Shown here: positions 16,429 to 24,598 of the stretch, in pieces
Numbering within the stretch: the stretch's first letter is position 1
Layout of the letters: the number at the start of each line of letters is the position of its first letter
Assembly (NCBI RefSeq): GCF_022132145.1
Contig: NZ_JAJISP010000007.1
Span: 1 to 64,000 of the forward strand
Length of the DNA stretch: 64,000 nt
Direction of reading: 5' to 3'
Source of the DNA: Pseudomonas sp. MMS21 TM103
Lineage (GTDB): Bacteria; Pseudomonadota; Gammaproteobacteria; Pseudomonadales; Pseudomonadaceae
Notes under the pieces: model-generated
What the model saw: the letters and a program-made list of their open reading frames with translations, nothing else
Told to the model about the DNA's origin: nothing
Databases searched by the model: none
Made by a program: the position numbers and the translations under genes

Positions 16429-17442
16429 ATGACAGCCGAACCCACCACCCTGGCCAGCTGGACCCGCGCCCTGCGCAAGCAGCTCGACGCCCTGGGCCTG
16501 GACAGCGCCGCGCTGTGCCGCCAGGCCGGGCTGGATTCGCGCCTGCTCGACGACCCCAATGCCCGCTGCCCGCTGTCGGCCACCACGCGCCTGTGGCAGC
16601 TGGCGGTGGCGGCCAGCGGCGATCCGGCGCTGGGCTTGAAGACCTCGCAGTACGTCAGCGCCACCACCTTCCACGCCCTCGGTTATGCGCTGAACGCCAG
16701 CAGTAGCCTGCGCGAGGTGTTCGAGCGCATCGAGCGCTACCATCGGGTGGTCAGCGACGCCCTAGTGCTGGAACTGCGCGAAAGCGCCGACTGCTACGAG
16801 TTCCGCTTCCGCGTGCCGGCCGATAGCCCGCCCCCGGCACCCGAAGCGCTGGATGCCTTCGCGGCGATCTACGTGCGCAGTTGCCGCAGCCGCCTGGGCC
16901 GCGCGTTCGCCCCGCTGGCGGTGTACCTGCAGCGCCCCGAGCCGGCCGATCCGGCGCCCTGGCATGCGGCGTTTCGCGCGCCGCTGCACTTCGCCGCGGC
17001 GGAGAACCTGCTGCGTTTCCCACGCGCGGCGCTGGAGCAGCACCTCGACGACGGCAACCCGGAACTGGCCGAACTCAACGAGGCGGTGCTGGAGCGCAAC
17101 CTCGCCCAGCTGCAGGCGGCGACCTGGGCGCAAAAGGTGCGCGCCTGCCTGACCGCGCAGCTGCCGGACGGCGAGCCCTCGGCCGAACGCGTGGCGCAGA
17201 GCCTGCACCTGAGCCTGCGCAGCCTGCAGCGCCATCTGGCCGACGAGCAGTGCAGCTATGAGGGCCTGCTGGCCGACACCCGCCACAACCTGGCGCTGCA
17301 GCATATGCGCGACCCGCGCTGCTCGATCAGCGAGATCGCCTACCTGCTCGGCTTCGCCGACACCAGCAGTTTCAGCCGCGCCTTCAAGCGCTGGACCGGG
17401 CAGACGCCCAGCCATTACCGCGACGGACTCAAACAGCCATGA
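16429..17442 (+). CDS. AraC-family transcriptional regulator
   Basis: 337 residues. Residues about 20-205 match the arabinose-binding-like sensor domain of OruR/ArgR-type AraC regulators, and residues about 235-335 are the double helix-turn-helix (VAQSLHLSLRSLQRHLADEQ and SISEIAYLLGFADTSSFSRAFKRWTGQTPSHYR). It is divergent from the desaturase and very probably its regulator. No Shine-Dalgarno sequence precedes the ATG; the upstream bases are the operator repeat. The stop overlaps the next gene (ATGA), so the oxidoreductase is co-translated. Confidence 0.9.
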   Translation: MTAEPTTLASWTRALRKQLDALGLDSAALCRQAGLDSRLLDDPNARCPLSATTRLWQLAVAASGDPALGLKTSQYVSATTFHALGYALNASSSLREVFERIERYHRVVSDALVLELRESADCYEFRFRVPADSPPPAPEALDAFAAIYVRSCRSRLGRAFAPLAVYLQRPEPADPAPWHAAFRAPLHFAAAENLLRFPRAALEQHLDDGNPELAELNEAVLERNLAQLQAATWAQKVRACLTAQLPDGEPSAERVAQSLHLSLRSLQRHLADEQCSYEGLLADTRHNLALQHMRDPRCSISEIAYLLGFADTSSFSRAFKRWTGQTPSHYRDGLKQP

Positions 17443-18515
17443 GCCACTACGATTTAATCCTGATCGGTGCCGGCCATGCCCATCTGGGCGTATTGCGCCG
17501 TTGGGCGCGGATCGAGCGCCCGCCTGGGCGGATTGCCCTGCTCAGCGCCGGGCACGAGGCCTGGTACTCGGGCATGCTGCCGGGCTTGCTGGCCGGGCGC
17601 CACGTCGCGGCGGATTGCCGGATCGAACTGGCGCCGCTGTGCCGGGCGGCCAAGGTCGAGCTGATTGTCGGCGAGGCCGAGGCGCTGTCTGCCGTGCAGC
17701 AACAGGTGCAACTGAGCGATGGTCGTGGCCTGAATGCCGATTGGCTGTCGCTGAATGTCGGTGGCCGAGTCGCCTGCCCGCCGCAACAGGGCGCGGGCAT
17801 GCAGGTACTGGCGGTCAAGCCGTTCGCCGACTTTCTCAGCGGTTGGCAGAACTGGCAGGCGGATCCGCAGCCGCTGGCAATTCTCGGTGGTGGCGCGGCC
17901 GGGGTCGAGTTGGCCCTGGCCTTGGCCGATCAGGTGCCGCAGCTGGCACTGTTCTGCCGCGGACCATTGCTGGCCGGCCACTCGGCCGGCCTGCGGATGC
18001 GCGCCCTCGGTCATCTGCGCCAGCGCCGCGTGCAGGTGCGCGAAGACTGTCCGATCAGCCGTATCGACGGCGACTGTCTGATCAGCGGGGCGGCGCCGGT
18101 CTGGCGCGGCCCGCGCCTGCTCCTGGCCAGTGGCGCCCAGGCCTTGCCCTGGCTGGCGCAGAGCGGCTTGGACTGCGATGCAGACGGCTTCGTGCAGATC
18201 GCCACGACCCTGCAAAGCCATTCCCATCCGCACATTTTCGCCGTCGGCGATTGCGCCAGCCTGCCGGGTGCGCGCAAGAGCGGGGTGTATTCGGTGCGTC
18301 AGGCGCCTGTGCTGGCGGCCAACCTCAACGCGGTGCTGCGGGGCTTGCCGTTGCGCGACTATCGCGCGCAAAGGCAGAGTCTGGCCCTGCTTGCCACTGG
18401 CGATGGCGGCGCCTTGCTCAGTTGGCATGACTACAGCGCCGGTGGGCAGCTGTTCGGGCGCTGGAAGGATTACCTCGACCGCGGGTTTATCCAGCGCCAT
18501 CGCCTTACCGGTTAG
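17439..18515 (+). CDS. FAD-dependent pyridine nucleotide-disulfide-type oxidoreductase (SelD-associated family)
   Basis: 358 residues. It starts with the FAD site LILIGAGHAHLGVLRRWA followed by YSGMLPGLLAG, the signature of a family (TIGR03169-like) found alone or fused to selenide water dikinase SelD. A second nucleotide site is LGGGAAGVELALALA (about residue 148), and HIFAVGDCASLPG is near the end. No redox CxxxxC pair was seen, so it is more like an NDH-2-type quinone or oxygen-linked flavoprotein. No selD is in the window. Coupling to the AraC gene suggests a role beside the desaturase, perhaps in electron supply (inference). Confidence 0.82.
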   Translation: MSHYDLILIGAGHAHLGVLRRWARIERPPGRIALLSAGHEAWYSGMLPGLLAGRHVAADCRIELAPLCRAAKVELIVGEAEALSAVQQQVQLSDGRGLNADWLSLNVGGRVACPPQQGAGMQVLAVKPFADFLSGWQNWQADPQPLAILGGGAAGVELALALADQVPQLALFCRGPLLAGHSAGLRMRALGHLRQRRVQVREDCPISRIDGDCLISGAAPVWRGPRLLLASGAQALPWLAQSGLDCDADGFVQIATTLQSHSHPHIFAVGDCASLPGARKSGVYSVRQAPVLAANLNAVLRGLPLRDYRAQRQSLALLATGDGGALLSWHDYSAGGQLFGRWKDYLDRGFIQRHRLTG

Positions 18516-18755
18516 CCGTGTGCGACCAAAGTGTCATGGTCTGGCATGGCCAAGCGTGATCGAATCAACCTCCGCTGCGCGGGGTGGCCGCCGAGACGGG
18601 CTGCTGGTCGCCTACAGATAGTCCCGAATCTGCCGATTCAGTGAGTAGGCGAGCGATTCACCGACAGTGCGCGGACTCAGGTGCTTGAGCCGCCGCGGCG
18701 CAAGTAAGGATGCAGTGGGCCCTGAATTCGCAGAATAAAAACTATGAGGTCCGTC

Positions 18756-20324
18756 ATGAGCACTGCCATTACCCGCTCTCCCGCCGCCTGCGTCATGCAT
18801 GTACTCGGGCTGGTCGCCGTGATCATGACCTATCAGCTATTCCAGCTGCCTGGCTACCTGAGCATTGGCTTGTTCCTGCTGCTGGCCCTGTGGCCCTGGC
18901 TCGGTCCCTGGCGGCGTGGAGACTCCACTGCGTCGGTAGGCAGCGCGGCGAGCGCGGATTTCGCCAAGCTGAGTCAAGACCTGTCGCAGCACACCTGCCA
19001 TAACGCCTTGTCCGCCGCCCAGGTGGCGCATGCGGTGCAGCAACTGGCCGATAAGCTGAAGTCGCAGTTGCTCGCGGTCGAACAGATCAGCCAGGGTGCC
19101 AATGCCATCACCCACACCGAGCAGGACAGTGCCCGGCGAGCCGAACAGACCCTGGCGTCTGCGCAGACCGTGCGTCAGAGCAGTGCCGAAGGCCAGCAGG
19201 CGTTGCTCCAGGCGATTGCCCGGATGCAGCGCCTGAGCGCGCAGACTGCGGCCAGCCGCGAGTTGATCGACGGCCTGAGTAGCCGCACCGAGCAGATCGA
19301 GAAGGTGACCCAGGTGATCCAGTCGATTGCTAGCCAGACCAACCTGCTGGCGCTCAATGCGGCCATCGAAGCAGCCCGTGCCGGCGAGCAGGGCCGTGGT
19401 TTTGCGGTGGTCGCCGATGAGGTGCGCAGCCTCGCCGCGCGCACCGCCACGGCCACCGAGGAAGTCGGCCAGATGGTCAGCGATATCCGCCAGCAGAGTA
19501 CGGCGGTAGTGGCACATATTCAGGAGCAGGCCAGTGAACTGGATCAGGCCGCCCGGCAGGTCGAGGAGACTGGTGGGCAGTTGCACGGCATCGCCGAGCT
19601 GGCCGTGGATGTGGAAAACCAGGTGGCGCAGATCAGCGCTGGCGCCGCAAGCAATCACGAGCGCCTGGCCAGCCTGTTCGTCGCCGTCGAGCAATTGCGC
19701 GGTGACGTACATGCCAGCGAGGCGCAGACCCGTCAGCTGGGCGACGCCGCCGGGCAACTGGTCGGCCAGGCCGAGACCGTCAGCGAACAGCTCGCCGCAG
19801 TGGGCCTGGACGATTATCACCAGCGCATCTATGACCTCGCCCGCGAAGGCGCCGCGAGCATCGCCGGCCAGTTCGAGGCCGACATCCAGGCTGGCCGGGT
19901 CGGCCTCGACGACCTCTTCGACCGTCACTATCAGCCGGTTCCGGGCAGTTTCCCGGCCAAGTACAAGACCCGCTTCGACCACTACGCCGATCAGGTCTTG
20001 CCGGCGCTGCAGGAACCGCTGCTGGCGCGCCACGAAGGCCTGGTGTTCGCCATCGTCAGCACTCCGGAAGGCTATGTGCCGACCCACAACAACGCCTTCA
20101 ACCACCCGCCCAGCGGCGACCGCGTGCGCGACACGGCGAAGAGCCGCAGCAAGCGCCTGTTCAACGACCGCACCGGCATCCGTTGCGGCAGCCACCAGCA
20201 ACCCCTGCTGCTGCAGACCTACATGCGCGACACGGGCGAGCTGATGCACGACCTGTCCGTGCCGATTCAGGTGCAGGGCCGCCATTGGGGCGGCTTGCGC
20301 CTGGGCTACAAGCCGGAGCCCTAG
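18756..20324 (+). CDS. Methyl-accepting chemotaxis-type signalling protein
   Basis: 522 residues. Two hydrophobic segments (about 12-30 and 35-50) form a membrane hairpin with almost no periplasmic loop. The chemoreceptor signalling region follows, with the conserved tip EKVTQVIQSIASQTNLLALNAAIEAARAGEQGRGFAVVADEVRSLA interrupted by no gap. About 160 residues then form a separate C-terminal domain with GYVPTHNNAFNH and FNDRTGIRC motifs, resembling the cytosolic Cache/PAS-like modules of some pseudomonad receptors. Sensing is thus probably intracellular. GAGGT precedes ATG 18756 by 8 bases, preferred over in-frame ATG 18744. Its stop overlaps the convergent oxidoreductase stop by 4 bases. Confidence 0.85.
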   Translation: MSTAITRSPAACVMHVLGLVAVIMTYQLFQLPGYLSIGLFLLLALWPWLGPWRRGDSTASVGSAASADFAKLSQDLSQHTCHNALSAAQVAHAVQQLADKLKSQLLAVEQISQGANAITHTEQDSARRAEQTLASAQTVRQSSAEGQQALLQAIARMQRLSAQTAASRELIDGLSSRTEQIEKVTQVIQSIASQTNLLALNAAIEAARAGEQGRGFAVVADEVRSLAARTATATEEVGQMVSDIRQQSTAVVAHIQEQASELDQAARQVEETGGQLHGIAELAVDVENQVAQISAGAASNHERLASLFVAVEQLRGDVHASEAQTRQLGDAAGQLVGQAETVSEQLAAVGLDDYHQRIYDLAREGAASIAGQFEADIQAGRVGLDDLFDRHYQPVPGSFPAKYKTRFDHYADQVLPALQEPLLARHEGLVFAIVSTPEGYVPTHNNAFNHPPSGDRVRDTAKSRSKRLFNDRTGIRCGSHQQPLLLQTYMRDTGELMHDLSVPIQVQGRHWGGLRLGYKPEP

Positions 20325-21559
20325 AGCGGCACGTTGCGCGCCATCAGCCGCTTGTACAGTCGGGTGCGCCGCGCCGCCTTCAGCTGCTCCAGCAGCAGCG
20401 CACGCAGCGGCGATACCTGTGGATTGGTGCGCTTGCCCCGGCTGAGCTGACCCAGCTGGAACTTCACGGTGGCCATATAGGCCAGCGAGGCTAATACCTT
20501 GTTCTTCCAGCGGATCGGCGGCAGCTCGGCGCGGGCCTCGGCTTCGCCTGCCTGCCAGCGTCGCGGCAACTGCGGCTCGATGGCCAGCGCCGTGCCGATA
20601 CCGGCCATGGCCACGCCGCTGGCCAGCACCTGCTCGACCACCGGCAAGCGGCGAATGCCGCCGGTGACCATTATCGGCATCTTCGCCGCGGCGGCGATCT
20701 CGCCAGCGAACTCGAGGAAATACGCCTCGCGCGCCAAGGTACGGCCGTCCCGGGCGTCGCCCTGCATGGCCGGCGCTTCGTAGCTGCCGCCCGACAACTC
20801 GACCAGGTCCACCGCCAATTCATTGAGCAACTGCACCACGCGCTTGGCATCGGCCGCGTCGAAGCCGCCGCGCTGGAAGTCCGCCGAGTTGAGCTTGACC
20901 GCCACACTGAAGCCTGGGGCCACCGCCGCTCGCACCGCCTTGACCACCTCCAGCAGCAGGCGTGCACGGTTCTCCAGCGAACCGCCCCAACGGTCTGTGC
21001 GCTGATTGCTCAGCGGCGAGAGAAACTGGCTGAGCAGATAGCCATGCGCCGCGTGAAGCTGCACACCGTTGAAACCGGCCTGTTCAGCCAGCTGCGCGGT
21101 GCGGACAAAGCGCTCAATCAATCCGCCGATTTCCTCATCGTTGAGCGCCTTGGGCAGCGGGAACATCTTCGACAGGCCACCCAGCTCCAGCGCCACGGCC
21201 GAGGGTGCCACGGTCTGCTGGCCGAGGCTGGCCTGCATCTGCCGGCCGGGGTGGTTGATCTGCATCCAGATCTGCGCACCCTCGGCCCGGCCAATGCGCG
21301 CCCACTCGCGGAACTTGTCCAGCTGCCGTTCATCTTCCAGGACCACGCCGCCCGGACCGGTCATGGCCCGGCGGTCGACCATCACGTTGCCGGTCAGCAG
21401 CAAGCCGGCTCCGCCTTCGGCCCAGGCCCGATACAGGCGCAGCAACTCGGCGGAGGGGCCCTGATTCGGGTCGGCCAGGTTCTCTTCCATTGCCGCCTTG
21501 GCAATGCGATTGGGGATGACACTGCCGTTGGGCAGATGCAGGGCTTCGAAGGTGCTCAT
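20321..21559 (-). CDS. Old-yellow-enzyme-family NADH:flavin oxidoreductase
   Basis: 412 residues, an FMN TIM-barrel enzyme. Visible motifs are NRIAKAAMEE at the start, QINHPGRQM, the substrate-binding HAAHGYLLSQFLSPLSNQRTD, WGGSLENRARLLLEV, and the FMN phosphate site VTGGIRR. The barrel ends near residue 340 and a basic tail follows. There is no C-terminal 2,4-dienoyl-CoA reductase extension or CxxCxxxC iron-sulfur cluster, so it is a simple ene-reductase type. GGAG lies 6 bases before the ATG. It is divergent from a MerR regulator with a MerR-type promoter between them, suggesting induction by an electrophile or other reactive compound. Confidence 0.92.
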   Translation of the reverse strand: MSTFEALHLPNGSVIPNRIAKAAMEENLADPNQGPSAELLRLYRAWAEGGAGLLLTGNVMVDRRAMTGPGGVVLEDERQLDKFREWARIGRAEGAQIWMQINHPGRQMQASLGQQTVAPSAVALELGGLSKMFPLPKALNDEEIGGLIERFVRTAQLAEQAGFNGVQLHAAHGYLLSQFLSPLSNQRTDRWGGSLENRARLLLEVVKAVRAAVAPGFSVAVKLNSADFQRGGFDAADAKRVVQLLNELAVDLVELSGGSYEAPAMQGDARDGRTLAREAYFLEFAGEIAAAAKMPIMVTGGIRRLPVVEQVLASGVAMAGIGTALAIEPQLPRRWQAGEAEARAELPPIRWKNKVLASLAYMATVKFQLGQLSRGKRTNPQVSPLRALLLEQLKAARRTRLYKRLMARNVPL

Positions 21560-21587
21560 GGAGGACTCCGGGGTGGCAGATGGAGCA

Positions 21588-21618
21588 AGGCTAAGGTTAA
21601 AGTCAACTTTAAGGTCAA
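21588..21618 (-). promoter_or_regulatory. MerR-type promoter and operator of the old-yellow-enzyme gene
   Basis: Read on the minus strand, -35 TTGACC (21613-21618) and -10 TAGCCT (21588-21593) are 19 bp apart, the over-long spacing that MerR activators correct by DNA twisting. A perfect dyad, TTAAAGT-CA-ACTTTAA (21597-21612), fills the spacer. This fits activation of the oxidoreductase gene by the divergent MerR protein. Confidence 0.8.
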
Positions 21619-21633
21619 TAGCCCGGAGTGAAG

Positions 21634-22041
21634 ATGATGAAGATTGGTGAGCTGGCCACCCGCAGCGGCCTCGCGCCCTCGCGCATCCGCTTCTATGAAG
21701 CCAGCGGCTTGATCAACGCCCAGCGCCAGGCCAATGGCTACCGCAGCTACCCGGAGCAGGCGCTGCAGACCCTGGGCATCATCGGCTGCGCGCAGCAGGC
21801 CGGCTTCAGCCTGGACGAAATCCGTCGGCTGCTGCCGAAAGCCGATTCGCAGGACTGGGCCCATGATGAATTGCTGGCCAGCCTGCAGCGCAAGGTCGGC
21901 GAGATCGAGGCCATGCAGCAGGTCCTGGTGCAGAACAAGGCCCAGCTGCTGGCGATCATCGCCACCATCGAGGGCAAACCAGAGGGCATGCAGTGCGCCG
22001 AGAATGCCGAGCGGGTGCTGGCCAACCTGCGCGCTCGTTGA
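21634..22041 (+). CDS. MerR-family transcriptional regulator
   Basis: 135 residues from ATG 21634. The N-terminal winged helix (KIGELATRSGLAPSRIRFYEASGLI, then GYRSYPEQALQTLGII) and a coiled coil from about residue 80 to 120 are clear. There is one N-terminal Cys (GCAQQAGF) and one near the C-terminus (MQCAENAERV), so there is no CxxxxxC metal-binding loop and no SoxR cluster. The ligand is probably organic. GGAG precedes ATG 21634 by 5 bases and ATG 21637 by 8 bases, so either may start. It controls the adjacent divergent old-yellow-enzyme gene and probably itself. Confidence 0.9.
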   Translation: MMKIGELATRSGLAPSRIRFYEASGLINAQRQANGYRSYPEQALQTLGIIGCAQQAGFSLDEIRRLLPKADSQDWAHDELLASLQRKVGEIEAMQQVLVQNKAQLLAIIATIEGKPEGMQCAENAERVLANLRAR

Positions 22042-22403
22042 AACCAGGCCTTTAGGCCCAATGTTTAGCCATGCAGCAACCAAGCATGTGAAAAATCAGA
22101 TTTAACCGATGCTTTAGCCTGTGTGAACCTGCTGGCCATGTGTTCTTCCGCGCCGTTGTTCCTTGCCTCACCGAGTGCCCCGCGTCTGCGTGAGCGGCAC
22201 GGCTGCGCAACGGATCGAGGCAATTGCCTGCTACCGCAAACCCTCGCGTTCTGGGCGTTATGGCATTGCCGTCATGCCCGCCCACCGGATAGCTCTGTCG
22301 TTCTGGTCTGAATAAGTTGGCTGCACCCGCGTGCAGCCCTTCCGATGATTGTGTCCGGCTGTCACCGACCGGACGTGCGCCCCTTGGCGCTAACGAGAGC
22401 CCC
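22042..22403. other. Intergenic region before glutamine-synthetase pseudogene
   Basis: 362 bases without a convincing gene on either strand. The one structured element is a perfect hairpin, GGCTGCAC-CCGC-GTGCAGCC (22319-22338), 65 bases before the pseudogene start. It has no T-run and may be an mRNA leader structure. Confidence 0.5.
22319..22338 (+). repeat. Perfect 8-bp hairpin upstream of glutamine-synthetase pseudogene
   Basis: GGCTGCAC and GTGCAGCC arms around CCGC. There is no poly-T tail. It could be a leader hairpin or part of a regulatory site of the former gene. Confidence 0.4.
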
Positions 22404-22825
22404 ATGCCAGTCGCCTCCGTGCAAGATGCCCAGCAATTCCTGGCGAAAAACCCCGAAATCGACCTGTACGAGCTGTTCATCCTCGACGCCAATGGCATGC
22501 CACGCGGCAACTTGTTGCACCGTGACGAGCTGCTTGCCGTGTATGCCAGTGGCCGGCCGCTGCCGAGCACCATTCTCGGCCTGAGCATCAACGGCGACGA
22601 GGTCGAGGATACCGGCCTGGTCTGGGCGATTGGCGACATCGACTGCCGTGCCTACCCGCTGGCCGGCAGCCTGACCCGCATGCCCTGGAGCAGTCCGCCT
22701 GGGCGCGTGAAGCGCTGGGCCACGAGTTTCTCAAGGTGTACCTGGCGATCAAGCGCGCCGAGTACCGCCAGTTCATGGCCGAGGTCGGCGAGCAGGACTG
22801 GCGCTGGTACCTGAGCAATGCCTGA
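22404..22825 (+). pseudogene. Glutamine synthetase (gamma-glutamylputrescine synthetase type), large internal deletion
   Basis: The first 95 codons (MPVASVQDAQQFLAKNPEID, then LYELFILDANGMPRGNLL, ending AYPLAGSLTRMPW) are a normal N-terminus of a PuuA/SpuI-type glutamine synthetase. After about position 22688 the reading continues in another frame as EQSAWAREALGHEFLKVYLA, then IKRAEYRQFMAEVGEQDW and RWYLSNA-stop, the family C-terminus. About 300 internal codons, including ATP and metal sites, are gone and the two ends are out of frame. An intact relative is at 30948-32300. The neighbouring FAD oxidoreductase remains intact. Confidence 0.93.
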
Positions 22826-22844
22826 GTCGTCCCCACCAAGCGTC

Positions 22845-22896
22845 GCGGCTAAAGCCCCGGCCACGATCCGCCAGCGGTGGGAGGGGCTTTAGCCGC
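22845..22896. repeat. REP-like inverted pair (BIME)
   Basis: Perfect 14-base arms, GCGGCTAAAGCCCC (22845-22858) and GGGGCTTTAGCCGC (22883-22896), with the right arm preceded by GGTGGGAG. The GTGGGAG-GGGCTTTAGCC form is like the dispersed REP units of several Pseudomonas genomes. It lies 19 bases after the glutamine-synthetase pseudogene. It may stabilise or terminate transcripts, and only a genome-wide count can confirm that it is a repeat family. Confidence 0.65.
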
Positions 22897-23022
22897 AAAA
22901 CACTCGAACCGGCAGCCGTGCGAACCCTTGCCGGATCGCATCCGGGCCGGGCCTGAGACTCAACGAATTTCGTGGTGGGAAACGCTGCGCGGTTTCCACC
23001 TTGCACACAAGGAACATTACCC

Positions 23023-24336
23023 ATGACCGCTGCTATCAATACCGTTATTCCCGCCGCCGAGCGCTGCCCGTCCTACTACAGCGCCACCCTCAACCAGGAA
23101 ACCGATTACCCGCCGCTCAGGGGCGACGTGAATGTCGATGTAGTGATCATCGGTGGCGGTTTTACCGGGGTCGCCAGCGCCGTCGAGCTGGCCGAGCGCG
23201 GCCTCAAGGTGGCCATCGTCGAGGCCAACAAGATCGGCTGGGGCGCCACCGGGCGCAACGGCGGCCAGGTCACCGGCAGCCTGTCGGGCGACGCGGCCAT
23301 GCGCAAGCAGATGCGCAGCAGCCTGGGCGAGGAGGTGGATGACTTCATCTGGCACCTGCGCTGGCGCGGCCACACCATCATCAAGAACCGGGTGGAGAAG
23401 TACGCTATCCAGTGCGATCTCAAGCACGGCCACCTGCATGCGGCGATGAAGCCGGCGCACATGCAGGAGCTGGAAGCCTCCTACGCCGAAGCCGTGCGCC
23501 ATGGCATGGGCGACGAGGTGACCCTGCTCGATCGCGCCGGGGTGCAGAACCATCTGGCCAGCGACCTCTACTGCGGCGCGCTGAAGAACACCCGCAACAT
23601 GCACCTGCACCCGCTGAACCTGTGCATCGGTGAAGCCAAGGCCGCGGCGAGCCTGGGCGCACTGATCTTCGAGCATTCCGAGGTGCTGCAGATCATCCAC
23701 GGCGCCAACCCGGCGGTGGTCACCGCCGGGGGGCGGATCAACGCCAAGCAGGTGCTGCTGGCCGGCGATGTGTACCACAAGCTGGAGGCGAAGCAGCTCA
23801 AGGGCATGATCTTCCCGGCCATGGGCGGCATCGTCACCACTGCGCCGTTGGGCGAGTTGGCCGAGCAGCTCAACCCGCAGGACCTGGCCGTCTACGACTG
23901 CCGCTTCGTCCTCGACTACTACCGCCTGACCGCCGACAAGCGCCTGCTGTTCGGCGGTGGCTGCAACTACTCGGGGCGCGACTCGCGGGACATCGCCGCC
24001 GAGCTGCGCCCGGGCATCGAGCGCACCTTCCCGCAGCTCAGGGGCGTCGAGATCGATTTCCAGTGGAGCTGCGCCATGGGCATCGTGATCAATCGCATCC
24101 CGCAGCTGGGCAAGCTCTCGGACAACGTCTGGTACTGCCAGGGCTACTCCGGCCACGGCATCGCCACCAGCCACATCATGGGCGAGATCATGGCCAGCGC
24201 CCTGACCGGCACCCTTGGCCAGTTCGATACCTTTGCCGCCTGCAAGCAGATCAAGGTGCCGCTCGGCGATCTGTTCGGCAACCCGATGCTGGCCGCTGGC
24301 ATGTGGTACTACCGGATGCTCGAGACGCTGCGCTGA
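23023..24336 (+). CDS. puuB: FAD-dependent oxidoreductase, gamma-glutamylputrescine oxidase-like
   Basis: 437 residues of the DAO/GlcD-type FAD amine oxidase family. The FAD-binding VVIIGGGFTGVASAVELAERG is near residue 38, followed by GWGATGRNGGQ, the family motif LLFGGGCNYSGRD, and a C-terminal QGYSGHGIATSH. The closest functional class is PuuB/OrdL, which oxidises gamma-glutamylputrescine or related N-substituted amines. AAGGAA lies 8 bases before the ATG. The synthetase gene that would normally supply its substrate is a deletion pseudogene directly upstream, so this enzyme may now use another amine or a product of the intact puuA at 31 kb. Confidence 0.8.
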   Translation: MTAAINTVIPAAERCPSYYSATLNQETDYPPLRGDVNVDVVIIGGGFTGVASAVELAERGLKVAIVEANKIGWGATGRNGGQVTGSLSGDAAMRKQMRSSLGEEVDDFIWHLRWRGHTIIKNRVEKYAIQCDLKHGHLHAAMKPAHMQELEASYAEAVRHGMGDEVTLLDRAGVQNHLASDLYCGALKNTRNMHLHPLNLCIGEAKAAASLGALIFEHSEVLQIIHGANPAVVTAGGRINAKQVLLAGDVYHKLEAKQLKGMIFPAMGGIVTTAPLGELAEQLNPQDLAVYDCRFVLDYYRLTADKRLLFGGGCNYSGRDSRDIAAELRPGIERTFPQLRGVEIDFQWSCAMGIVINRIPQLGKLSDNVWYCQGYSGHGIATSHIMGEIMASALTGTLGQFDTFAACKQIKVPLGDLFGNPMLAAGMWYYRMLETLR

Positions 24337-24598
24337 TCGCTTGAGGTTTGTCCGGGGGTGGACCGCGCACAGCGGGTTCGCCGCCTGCCCGGGCCGGTAA
24401 ACGCTGCGTGGTTGTTCTAGGAGGTGGCCATCCTCCCGGCGGGGAAGTCGCCTCAGGCGTGCAGCTGCTTGTGCAACTACCAGGCGGTTTGCCGGGAGTC
24501 AGCGCCAGTTGTGCCTGGGCCAGGTGGCACGGCCGGCGTGGTTCAGCCTCCGTGCCGTTATCGGCGCTCCGCTCAGGCCAGCCTGCGCCTGGCGCGAC

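Noticed and set aside
22844..22897. CRISPR-like repeat
   Set aside because: Only one inverted pair, no direct repeats with regular spacers and no cas genes.
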